Source: Kiritimatiellia bacterium (GTDB lineage: Bacteria > Verrucomicrobiota > Kiritimatiellia > RFP12 > DVOR01). From it: DNA of 12,574 nucleotides. Position numbers and translations under genes: made by a program. This document shows positions 6,494 through 12,574 of the stretch, piece after piece. The stretch spans positions 1-12,574 of the forward strand of contig JAFTHG010000248.1 in assembly GCA_017457555.1 (NCBI GenBank), given 5' to 3'. Position 1 is the stretch's first letter; each line of letters begins with the position of its first letter. The notes beneath the pieces were generated by a model, which did no database searches, had not been told where the DNA came from, and was given only the letters and a program-made list of their open reading frames with translations.

Positions 6494-7399
6494 ATGTCTT
6501 GCCTCTTTGGTCCTGTCCCGTCCCGACGCTATGGACGTAGTCTGGGCATTGATTTGGTGCCAATGAAGACCTGTTGTTATGACTGCGTATTCTGTCAACT
6601 CGGCATTACGCCACAAACGACCTGCGCTCGGCGTGACTATCTCCCGATTGAAAGTGTCCTTTCGGATTTGAAGCAGTGGTTGACCCTGCATGAACCGGTC
6701 GATATCTTGACGCTTTGCGGATCGGGAGAGCCGACACTTCACGCACATTTCGGTGACGTTTTGCGGTGGATTCGCGCAGAAACACCTTATCCCTCCTTGC
6801 TGATGAGTAATGGTGCACTCTTCTTTGAACCGGAGGTTCGGCGTGATGCCGCTTTGGCTGATCGTGTAAAGATTTCAATGCATTTCTGGGATGAGACCAG
6901 TTTCCGGGCAACAGTTCGTCCGCATGCCGATTTGACGTTTGAAAAGGTTTATGATGGCTGGCTGAAGTTTCGCGAAAACTTTCATGGCACGGTGGATATT
7001 GAGTTCTTTGCAGTGCCCGGTATGAATGATGCTCCGGAAGCTTTAAATCGGATTCATCGCCTGATGTCACCTCTTCGTCCCGACACAGTGACGGTCAATA
7101 GCGCAGAACGTCCGCCTGCGGAGTCTTCGGTGCGCTCGGTGCCGGTTTCAGAGCTGAATCAATTGCGCGCTTTTTTTGGCACGGTCGCTGTGGCGCAAAC
7201 CGCAACTGCATCAACTGCTCCACAACCCTATTCAGAGGCTGCCTTGTTGGCTTTGGCACGGCGTCACCCCTTAACGCCCGCACAATTCGCTCGTTATTTC
7301 GGTATGCCCGAATCCCAAATCGTTGCAGCGCTTCAACGACTTGCGACGGCAGATCCCTATGCCGCTCGTGCACTTTTGCCGCATGATGTATCGCGTTAG
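6494..7399 (+). CDS. Radical SAM protein (COG0731-like) with C-terminal winged-helix-like region
   Basis: A 301-residue cytoplasmic iron-sulfur enzyme. The N-terminal block FGPVPSRRYGRSLGIDLVP (5-23) and the CX3CX2C cluster site Cys27-Cys31-Cys34 (KTCCYDCVFCQLG) mark the family of radical SAM proteins annotated as COG0731 Fe-S oxidoreductases, relatives of the archaeal wyosine enzyme TYW1/Taw1. SGEPTLH (77-83) is the SAM-contacting GGEP-type motif. Residues about 246-290 look like a small winged helix (LTPAQFARYFGMPESQIVAALQRL). The bacterial substrate is unknown, and a wyosine role is not implied. AGGAG (6481-6485) sets the start. It lies 25 bases after the M60 gene and 28 before comEC, so it is probably cotranscribed with both. 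Confidence 0.88.
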   Translation: MSCLFGPVPSRRYGRSLGIDLVPMKTCCYDCVFCQLGITPQTTCARRDYLPIESVLSDLKQWLTLHEPVDILTLCGSGEPTLHAHFGDVLRWIRAETPYPSLLMSNGALFFEPEVRRDAALADRVKISMHFWDETSFRATVRPHADLTFEKVYDGWLKFRENFHGTVDIEFFAVPGMNDAPEALNRIHRLMSPLRPDTVTVNSAERPPAESSVRSVPVSELNQLRAFFGTVAVAQTATASTAPQPYSEAALLALARRHPLTPAQFARYFGMPESQIVAALQRLATADPYAARALLPHDVSR

Positions 7400-7427
7400 T
7401 GCCTTGCGTTGAGGTATCTTTTCGGTA

Positions 7428-8006
7428 ATGAGCTCCTTTTCTGAACAACTCTTTGATCCGGATATTGGTTTTTGCCGGCATCGTCCGCTTTTTGGGTGGA
7501 CGCTTGCTTTGGCGTTTGGCACGGGTTTAGGCTATTTCTTTGGAGGGGCATGGAGCTGGTTGCTTTTGGCAACAGGCGCAGTGGTTTTGGCATGGCGCAC
7601 AAAAAGAATCTCCGTTTCCGTGTGGTTGTTACTCACCTGTTTTGCATTAGCAGGGTGGCGTGCAGCATTGTTGCATGATCGGAATGTGGAGGTGTTGTCG
7701 CAATTGCGAGCCTATCAACAGGCTGGAGAAACTTTTGAACTCAAGGTGACCGTATCCAATGATCGCCATATTATCCAACGTAAACGTGGAGGTCCATACT
7801 GTCGTTTTTCGGCAGATGACGCATGGTTGCCAGATGGTACCGCAGTCCATGGGACTAATCTCTTAATTTATTACTATGATCGGAGTGGTGTCTTCCCGGA
7901 AACAGGGGAAACTTGGCGGCTGAAAGCGAAGTTGCGAGCGAATTCTCATCCTCGGCGGATGTCGCTGTCTGTGCGAGGAGAAACGGCTGTTCACGTGCCT
8001 GAATAA
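7428..8006 (+). CDS. comEC: ComEC N-terminal half, cut by an in-frame TAA
   Basis: ComEC/Rec2 forms the inner-membrane channel for DNA uptake in natural transformation. This 192-residue part has three N-terminal membrane spans (about 22-40, 43-57, 61-82) and then a soluble beta-rich region (about 100-190) as in DUF4131, the usual N-terminal part of ComEC. It ends at TAA 8004-8006, in the same frame as the competence domain that resumes at once. GAGGT (7411-7415) is a rather distant ribosome site, 12 bases before the ATG. It follows the radical SAM gene by 28 bases. On its own it lacks the channel domain and should not be functional. It is either half of a recent pseudogene, a read-through product, or a sequence error. 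Confidence 0.75.
   Translation: MSSFSEQLFDPDIGFCRHRPLFGWTLALAFGTGLGYFFGGAWSWLLLATGAVVLAWRTKRISVSVWLLLTCFALAGWRAALLHDRNVEVLSQLRAYQQAGETFELKVTVSNDRHIIQRKRGGPYCRFSADDAWLPDGTAVHGTNLLIYYYDRSGVFPETGETWRLKAKLRANSHPRRMSLSVRGETAVHVPE
8004..8006 (+). other. In-frame stop codon interrupting comEC
   Basis: Reading 7428-9083 in one frame gives a continuous ComEC apart from this single TAA (codon 193), in the context HVPE-stop-DRLLHWEYAL. No base is gained or lost, so one substitution from CAA, GAA or AAA would explain it. TAA ends several neighbouring genes, so a changed genetic code is unlikely. Confidence 0.8.
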
Positions 8007-8012
8007 GATCGG

Positions 8013-9083
8013 TTGCTTCATTGGGAATATGCATTGGTTGATTTCCGGAATCGTTTGGCAGAGCATCTGGCATTGGGGGTGAGTGAAGCGGAAGCAGTTT
8101 TAACGCAAACGATGGTTTTAGGCACGCGGGCGCGCTTGCCCTATCAATTACGTCAACGCTATGCCGATGCGGGCATTATTCACATTTTTGCCATTAGTGG
8201 GCTGCACGTTGGTATTATTGCCGGGCTAGTCGTTTGGCTACTGGCATGGTCTGGTCTGCGCTTACGGATGCGGATCCTCGTCCTATGTCCTGTATTGGTG
8301 GGCTATCTTCTGCTGACTGGCGTGCCACCCTCTGCAACGCGTGCGTGTCTGATGGCGCTGATGTATTGCTTTGCGCCGACCTTCTTGCGCCGTGCTGATG
8401 GCGCCAGTGCACTCTTTGCTACGGCTATGGTGGTCTTGATTGTGGAGCCCGGTTGGATTGCCAATGCCGGCGCCTTGCTTTCATTCTGTGCCATGGGTGG
8501 GCTTTTCCTCTTCACCAAACCCTTCACTTATTTTTTGAATCGTCTCTTCCGTTCTACGCTCCACCGGTCACTTCTGGGTGATATTCCTCTGGTGCGGCCA
8601 TGGCACGTGGCTTTACGTCAGCACTTGGCGCTTTTGATAGGCCTGTCAACTGCCGCGTGGATAGCGGTGTTGCCGCTCTGTCTCTACTTTTTTGGACGCG
8701 TGTCATTGATTGGGATTCTCCTGAATTTGTTTATCCCTTCGCTGACCGTCATTGTGGTGTGGACGGCATGTCTGAGTGCCTTTGCCGGATTTGTTTTGCC
8801 CATTGCCTCAGAGGTGATGAATCGCTTCAACGCATTCCTGCTCTCCGTGATTGATACGTTGGCGCAAAAGGCTTTGGAATTGCCAGGGGCAGTTTACGAA
8901 TTAGAGCATGCGCCAGGCGTTACGGTGGCGCTCCTGATGGGGGCAGGACTGATTGTCTTTGGAATGTGGTTAGGTGTTCAGGAACGGCGCTGTCGCCGTC
9001 AGGATCCTTTAGATCCGGAAACCTTTGATTTCCTGCCACGAAGCGTTGATGCCGTGCGGCCCTCCAATGGCTTGCCTTTTTAA
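8013..9083 (+). CDS. comEC: ComEC competence-domain half (channel part), downstream of the in-frame TAA
   Basis: This 356-codon open frame is the membrane channel part of ComEC (Competence domain). The signature GIIHIFAISGLHVG lies at 54-67, followed by about eight hydrophobic spans to residue 320 and a charged tail ending SNGLPF. The metallo-beta-lactamase domain found at the C-terminus of longer ComEC proteins is absent. The TTG at 8013 is only the first possible start after the stop; neither it nor the first in-frame ATG (8112) has a ribosome binding site, so separate translation looks poor. It is in frame with 7428-8006 and only two codons separate the stop from this TTG. Taken together the halves make a compact ComEC of about 551 codons. 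Confidence 0.78.
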   Translation: MLHWEYALVDFRNRLAEHLALGVSEAEAVLTQTMVLGTRARLPYQLRQRYADAGIIHIFAISGLHVGIIAGLVVWLLAWSGLRLRMRILVLCPVLVGYLLLTGVPPSATRACLMALMYCFAPTFLRRADGASALFATAMVVLIVEPGWIANAGALLSFCAMGGLFLFTKPFTYFLNRLFRSTLHRSLLGDIPLVRPWHVALRQHLALLIGLSTAAWIAVLPLCLYFFGRVSLIGILLNLFIPSLTVIVVWTACLSAFAGFVLPIASEVMNRFNAFLLSVIDTLAQKALELPGAVYELEHAPGVTVALLMGAGLIVFGMWLGVQERRCRRQDPLDPETFDFLPRSVDAVRPSNGLPF

Positions 9084-9106
9084 GAAGATCCGGGCTTAAA
9101 AACAAA

Positions 9107-9136
9107 AAAATCAACCGAGAAGGTCGATTTTCTTTT
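9107..9136. terminator. Bidirectional terminator between the comEC operon and the tRNA unit
   Basis: AAAATC (107-112 of the 9000s) pairs with GATTTT (9126-9131) and ACC (9114-9116) with GGT (9122-9124), with one A-C mismatch and a 5-base loop. On the plus strand it is followed by CTTTT. On the minus strand it is followed by a run of T (complement of the A-run 9104-9110). It can therefore end both the comEC operon and the converging tRNA transcript. Confidence 0.65.
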
Positions 9137-9138
9137 AA

Positions 9139-9214
9139 TGGTAGGGGTGCACGGGCTTGAACCGTGGACCCAGTGATTAAGAGTCACTTGCTCTACCAAC
9201 TGAGCTACACCCCC
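9139..9214 (-). tRNA. tRNA-Lys(CTT)
   Basis: The minus strand reads as a full 76-base cloverleaf with encoded CCA (9139-9141). The acceptor stem GGGGGTG/CACCCCT has a G.U at pair 1-72. The D-arm is TAGCTCAGTTGGTAGAGCA, the anticodon stem AGTGA/TCACT holds the loop CTCTTAA with anticodon CTT, and the T-arm is CACGG-TTCAAGC-CCGTG. It lies 8 bases after tRNA-Gly in the same transcript. Confidence 0.95.
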
Positions 9215-9222
9215 ATAAGAGA

Positions 9223-9298
<76 letters not shown>

Positions 9299-9385
9299 AC
9301 GCTCAAAAACGGGGCAAATTATAGCACGTTCATTTTTGCGTTGCAAGCCTTTTTTTGTCTTTTTTGCATTTTTTATGAAATGCAG
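9299..9385. other. Intergenic region between the BatD-like gene and tRNA-Gly
   Basis: This holds the tRNA promoter (9318-9346), T-runs on the plus strand at 9350-9376, and a small stem GCATTT/AAATGC (9365-9382). On the minus strand, GCAAGCC at the end of the BatD-like gene (9389-9395) can pair with GGCTTGC over the -35 box (9343-9349) through a 39-base loop. No T-run follows on the minus strand, so I do not call a terminator for the BatD-like gene. Confidence 0.4.
9318..9346 (-). promoter_or_regulatory. Near-consensus promoter of the tRNA-Gly/tRNA-Lys unit
   Basis: On the minus strand, TTGCAA (9341-9346) is followed by exactly 17 bases and then TATAAT (9318-9323), preceded by TGC as an extended -10. 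The discriminator after the -10 is GC-rich (GCCCCG), which in many bacteria makes stable-RNA promoters sensitive to the stringent response. Transcription would start near 9311. Confidence 0.85.
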
Positions 9386-10357
9386 TTAGGCTTGCGGAGC
9401 TTCGGGTGCTTCCTGACGGTGCGCCGCAGCTTGTGCCAGAAGGTTTTGAACGTGGCGTGTGGCGGCTTCGGCTTCGGTCGCTGTAGAGGTAACCCCGGCG
9501 AACTTGATTGCATCTGCCGCAGTGAGGAATTGGGCTAATGTAGCCCGTTCTTCCGCGCTGATACGCCGCTCTTTGGCAAGACTGTTCAGAAATTCTTGAG
9601 AGGTTTGACGTGTTGCCCGGAGTGCATAGCCCCGCTCAAAATAACGCCGCACCACGCCTGTTAAGCCATAGAAGAAGCGTTTGAATTGTCCTTGCGCCAG
9701 TAGCCCCTCTGCGAGAAGGCGATCCAATTCCAATTTGGCACGTTCTTCCGGCGAGAGGGTGCGTTCGTGTAAGATGCGCCGGATGCGTTTGAAACAGGGG
9801 CGGATCAGGGAAATGCATCCTACTGCAAGAAGGATAAGAAGAAACCACAGACTGATAGTGCGCCATCCGGGCGCCACCCATTCCGGTGTTAAATTGACTT
9901 CCGGTGCGCCGGTGGCAATTGGCAAAGGGGGCGGCTCCGGAAAATGGACCATTGCTGTCAGGTAATCGTGTTCAGCACCGGTGCGTTTGTTTTTGATTCG
10001 CAGTACAAAGGGACGCAGACTCCATGGCCCATCAGCCTTAGGCGTTAATTGAAAGCGCCACTGCGCCTGCGCGCATCCATTGGCTTCAATGCGTCCTGCT
10101 GAGAAGTTTTCTACAAAAGCAAATCCCCTAAAACGGTCTTGCAATTCCGGCAGAATTGCTTCTTCATGAGCTTTGGTGATAATCTCCAGGGTGCCGACAA
10201 GTGGTTTGTCATGTAGCAAAGTGTTGGCATCAGAGGAGAAGGTCACCTTTAGATTGGCTTCATCCAGAAGCGTTAACTGCAAAGAAGCAAACAGTGGCGC
10301 AGTCCATAGCGTTAGCAGGGCCGGGAGAATTAGTGTTTGGCGTGAGAAAAGGGGCAT
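9386..10357 (-). CDS. BatD/DUF4381-like single-span membrane protein
   Basis: A 323-residue envelope protein. Residues 1-24 look like a signal peptide, 25-160 form a beta-rich periplasmic domain like the N-terminal part of BatD, about 167-187 is a membrane span, and 188-323 is a cytoplasmic helical domain with FYGLTGVVRRYFERGYALRA followed by TSQEF (about 229-256), the pattern of BatD/DUF4381 C-termini. Bat proteins usually sit with MoxR, DUF58 and VWA genes; none is present here, and the function is unknown. I chose the ATG at 10357 because AGGAG (10365-10369) precedes it by 7 bases and the signal peptide then begins at residue 1; an in-frame ATG at 10387 has no such site. It lies downstream of def, behind a strong terminator. 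Confidence 0.72.
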   Translation of the reverse strand: MPLFSRQTLILPALLTLWTAPLFASLQLTLLDEANLKVTFSSDANTLLHDKPLVGTLEIITKAHEEAILPELQDRFRGFAFVENFSAGRIEANGCAQAQWRFQLTPKADGPWSLRPFVLRIKNKRTGAEHDYLTAMVHFPEPPPLPIATGAPEVNLTPEWVAPGWRTISLWFLLILLAVGCISLIRPCFKRIRRILHERTLSPEERAKLELDRLLAEGLLAQGQFKRFFYGLTGVVRRYFERGYALRATRQTSQEFLNSLAKERRISAEERATLAQFLTAADAIKFAGVTSTATEAEAATRHVQNLLAQAAAHRQEAPEAPQA

Positions 10358-10383
10358 GGTAGCACTCCTGTCGGTAGAAAAAC

Positions 10384-10418
10384 ACAACGCAGGCAGTCCG
10401 AATCTCCGCCTGCGTTGT
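10384..10418 (-). terminator. Intrinsic terminator after def, ahead of the BatD-like gene
   Basis: The arms ACAACGCAGGC (10384-10394) and GCCTGCGTTGT (10408-10418) form a perfect 11-bp stem around a 13-base loop. On the minus strand the stem is followed by GTTTTTC. It ends the serS-def transcript 33 bases past the def stop. The ribosome site of the next gene begins only about 15 bases further on, so partial read-through may feed that gene. Confidence 0.8.
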
Positions 10419-10450
10419 ATTATTCCGGCGGAACCGGTCTTTACGTGTGA

Positions 10451-11014
10451 TCAAGCCAACCCAAGTTTACGCTTGGTCTTTGCTTCCAACTTTTCCAACT
10501 TGGCCGCAATCTTCGTTTGGTCGGTTACGTTGTCAATGAAAACGCCACCATCTAGATGCTCCAACTCATGTTGCACTGCGCGAGCAAGCAATCCGTAAAC
10601 GGTATACGTCTGACGCAGACCATTGATGTCGGAGAAAGTGAAGCACACTTTGTCTGCGCGTGTCACCGGTGCATGGATGGAGGGGAAGGAGAGGCAACCC
10701 TCTTCATCGGTCTGCTCGCCTTCTTTAGAGAGAATTTCCGGATTGAACATCACCAGCGGCATCGGAACCGCTGCATTCACTTCCATATATTCCTCTTTCT
10801 CCGCATCTTCCGGCACATCAATCACGCAGAGCCGTTCACTGCGACCAATCTGCGGCGCAGCAAGCCCCACGCCATTGGCGCTGTACATCGTTTCAATCAT
10901 ATCGAAGGCCAGATTACGGAGTTCGTCCGTAATGGCATCCACGCGCACACAGGGCTTCCGCAAAATAGGGTTGCCCCAGTGACACATCTGTAAAGGTCCA
11001 ACAGTCTTTGCCAT
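10451..11014 (-). CDS. def: Peptide deformylase
   Basis: This enzyme removes the formyl group from the N-terminal methionine of new proteins, using a bound metal, usually Fe2+. The 187-residue protein has all three family motifs: GVGLAAPQ (48-55), EEGCLSFP (104-111) with metal ligand Cys107, and HELEHLDG (149-156) with ligands His149 and His153 and catalytic Glu150. The length is normal. The start lies 3 bases after the serS stop, so def is translated from the serS transcript; only a weak site (GTGAAG) is visible within the end of serS. It is followed by a strong terminator. def more often neighbours fmt, which is not seen here. Confidence 0.95.
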   Translation of the reverse strand: MAKTVGPLQMCHWGNPILRKPCVRVDAITDELRNLAFDMIETMYSANGVGLAAPQIGRSERLCVIDVPEDAEKEEYMEVNAAVPMPLVMFNPEILSKEGEQTDEEGCLSFPSIHAPVTRADKVCFTFSDINGLRQTYTVYGLLARAVQHELEHLDGGVFIDNVTDQTKIAAKLEKLEAKTKRKLGLA

Positions 11015-11017
11015 AAC

Positions 11018-12295
11018 TTACTTCACCGGTACCAGACGGTCTGTGCCCATATAGGGGCGAATTGCTTCCGGCAACAAAACCGAGCCATCAGCCTGCTGAC
11101 ATTGTTCAAGAATGGCGATCATCAAGCGCGGCAGAGCCACGCCCGAACCGTTAAGGGTGTGAACAAACGTCGGCTTGCCATCAGCTCCACGGTAACGGAT
11201 GTTCGCACGGCGCGCCTGGAAGCTCTCAAAGTTCGAGCAGCTTGACACTTCCAGCCACGCCTTCTGGCCCGGTGCCCACAACTCAATGTCGTAGCACTTG
11301 GCCGCAGAGAAGGAAATGTCACCGGAGCAAAGTTCCAATACGCGGAAATTCAGCCCAAGCCCCGTCAAGACGTCTTCAGCGTCCTTCACCAGGCTTTCCA
11401 ATTCATCATACGAGGTGGAAGGCTCCACAAACTTCACCATTTCCACCTTGTCAAACTGGTGAACGCGCAGAATGCCACGCGTATCCTTACCTGCCGACCC
11501 CGCCTCGCGGCGGAAACACGGTGTGTAGGCCGTCATCTTCACTGGGAGCTGAGCTGCATCCAGAATATCATCACGGTAGTAGTTGGTCACTGGCACTTCC
11601 GCCGTGGGAATCAACCAGAAATCGTCCACTTCGCAGTGATACATATCATCCTGCATCTTTGGCAACTGTCCCGTACCAATCATCGATGCCGTATTCACCA
11701 CAAACGGCGGCAACATCTCGGTGTAACCCTGCTGCTGCGTATGCAAATCAAGCATGTACTGAATCAAAGCACGCTGCAACTTGGCACCCTGACCCAATAA
11801 AATCGGGAACCCTGTGCCTGTAAGCTTTACGCCGCGCGGAAAATCAAAGATACCCAATTTCTCGCCGAGCGTGATGTGATCCAATGGTTCAAAATCAAAA
11901 ACGCGTTCTTCACCCACATGACGCACATCGCGGTTGCACGAACTGTCCGGGCCCGTAGCAATATCTTTATTCGGCACATTAGGAATACGCAACATCGCTG
12001 CGCGGAACGCCTCATCAACGGTGCGAATCTCAGCATCCTTCGCCGTGATTTCATCGCCCAGCAGACGCATCTCTTCCTTAATTGCAGACACATCCTCGCC
12101 AGCCTTTACGCGCATGCCGATAGACTTCGACACCTCATTACGCTTCGCCTTCAATGCATCCACCGCCGTCACCAGTGACCGACGCTGCGCATCCAATTCC
12201 AAAACCGCATCAACTAACGCCGGATCCATCCAACGGCGCTTCAAACCTTCACGAACCTCATCCGGGGTTTCACGTATACGCTTAATCTCAAGCAT
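11018..12295 (-). CDS. serS: Seryl-tRNA synthetase
   Basis: A cytoplasmic class II synthetase that charges tRNA-Ser (and tRNA-Sec where present) with serine. The 425-residue protein begins MLEIKRIRE, as in the family, and has the N-terminal antiparallel coiled coil that grips the long variable arm of the tRNA (about 28-100). Class II motif 2 is TPCFRREAGSAGKDTRG (258-274), followed by RVHQFDKVEMV. Motif 3 is NGSGVALPRLMIAILE (382-397), ending in LPEAIRPYMG. Length and motifs are normal. The start follows AAGAGG (minus strand, about 12301-12306) with 5 bases between. It heads the serS-def unit. The region immediately upstream is a transposase remnant, which may have replaced its original promoter. 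Confidence 0.97.
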   Translation of the reverse strand: MLEIKRIRETPDEVREGLKRRWMDPALVDAVLELDAQRRSLVTAVDALKAKRNEVSKSIGMRVKAGEDVSAIKEEMRLLGDEITAKDAEIRTVDEAFRAAMLRIPNVPNKDIATGPDSSCNRDVRHVGEERVFDFEPLDHITLGEKLGIFDFPRGVKLTGTGFPILLGQGAKLQRALIQYMLDLHTQQQGYTEMLPPFVVNTASMIGTGQLPKMQDDMYHCEVDDFWLIPTAEVPVTNYYRDDILDAAQLPVKMTAYTPCFRREAGSAGKDTRGILRVHQFDKVEMVKFVEPSTSYDELESLVKDAEDVLTGLGLNFRVLELCSGDISFSAAKCYDIELWAPGQKAWLEVSSCSNFESFQARRANIRYRGADGKPTFVHTLNGSGVALPRLMIAILEQCQQADGSVLLPEAIRPYMGTDRLVPVK

Positions 12296-12327
12296 TTGAG
12301 CCTCTTTTCGTTAAACGCTAATATTAA

Positions 12328-12574
12328 ACCACATTTCACCTGAAATGGAAACACGCTTCCACAGCTTTCCTCTCCTTTTTAGAAGAAAAACACACATTTT
12401 GTTCCCGCATCCTTACCGACAACGGCACAGAATGTACTGCCACCACCACAATTCAAAAAATCACACAAGCCACCCTCTATTACACCCATGCCTATGCCTC
12501 TTGGGAAAAAGGATCCATAGAGAATTTCAATCGCATCATCCGACGATTCTATCCTAAGCGAACAGACTTCTCCA
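12328..12574 (+). pseudogene. 5'-truncated IS30-family transposase, running off the window
   Basis: An open plus-strand frame without any Met starts right after an in-frame TAA (12325-12327) and encodes 82 residues up to the window edge. It contains ILTDNGTEC, matching the second catalytic Asp segment of the IS30 DDE domain, then YASWEKGSIENFNRIIRRF and YPKRTDFS, the highly conserved IS30 C-terminal catalytic segment with its Glu (in SIEN). The missing N-terminal helix-turn-helix region and first Asp need about 600 more bases upstream, where serS lies instead, so the element is cut at its 5' side about 32 bases from serS. The continuation beyond the window is unknown. Confidence 0.8.

Noticed and set aside
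6606..7070. 154-codon minus-strand open frame opposite the radical SAM gene
   Set aside because: It overlaps the Cys-cluster domain of a firmly identified gene and has no recognised motif or ribosome site.
8004..8006. Reassigned stop codon (TAA as a sense codon)
   Set aside because: TAA ends the UDP-glucose dehydrogenase, ykgJ-like, M60, serS and BatD-like genes in this window, so general reassignment does not fit.
9343..9395. Hairpin GCAAGCC/GGCTTGC as terminator of the BatD-like gene
   Set aside because: The loop is 39 bases, there is no T-run on the minus strand, and the arms overlap a codon end and the tRNA -35 box, so the pairing may be chance.
11242..11823. 193-codon plus-strand open frame opposite serS
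   Set aside because: serS is unambiguous on the other strand; this frame's Pro/Ser/Arg-rich translation is typical of antisense shadow.
12345..12557. 70-codon plus-strand frame at the right end
   Set aside because: The transposase reading lies in a different frame with clear IS30 motifs; this one is its His- and Pro-rich shadow.

Overview
This 12.6 kb bacterial chromosomal segment carries eleven protein genes or gene halves, two tRNA genes and a truncated transposase. I cannot place the organism by search. Base composition is roughly 50% GC, Shine-Dalgarno sites are clear, and the gene content includes an animal-type UDP-glucose dehydrogenase, an ExbB/ExbD-like pair, a secreted M60 (enhancin-like) metallopeptidase and a BatD/DUF4381-like membrane protein. 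This would fit a Gram-negative member of the Verrucomicrobiota/Kiritimatiellota (PVC) group, possibly gut-associated. That placement is inference.

Left region (1-1780). A gene-poor 358-base stretch with a 17-bp imperfect tandem repeat and a GC-rich palindrome leads into a monocistronic UDP-glucose 6-dehydrogenase gene. A 16-bp-stem intrinsic terminator closes it.

Central plus-strand operon (about 1922-9083). The order is a YkgJ-type Cys-cluster protein, an ExbB/TolQ-like channel protein, an ExbD-like protein, an unrecognised single-span protein with a faintly TonB-like C-terminus, a secreted M60 metallopeptidase, a radical SAM enzyme, and comEC split by one in-frame TAA. The ExbB-to-M60 genes overlap by 1-4 bases, so they are probably translationally coupled. 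The layout suggests a dedicated inner-membrane motor module tied to one exported peptidase. In the ExbD-like subunit the membrane Asp that carries protons in ExbD/TolR is Asn, and the neighbouring single-span protein has no membrane acidic residue either. Both of these small proteins start with the same cytoplasmic motif, YVWER. This module is the most unusual part of the window.

Minus-strand tRNA unit (9102-9346). A near-consensus promoter drives tRNA-Gly(GCC) and tRNA-Lys(CTT), and a hairpin shared with the comEC operon ends both units convergently.

Right minus-strand genes (9386-12295). serS and def lie 3 bases apart and are followed by a strong terminator, then by an orphan BatD/DUF4381-like protein. 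Upstream of serS, at the window edge, is the C-terminal catalytic part of an IS30-family transposase with its N-terminal part missing.
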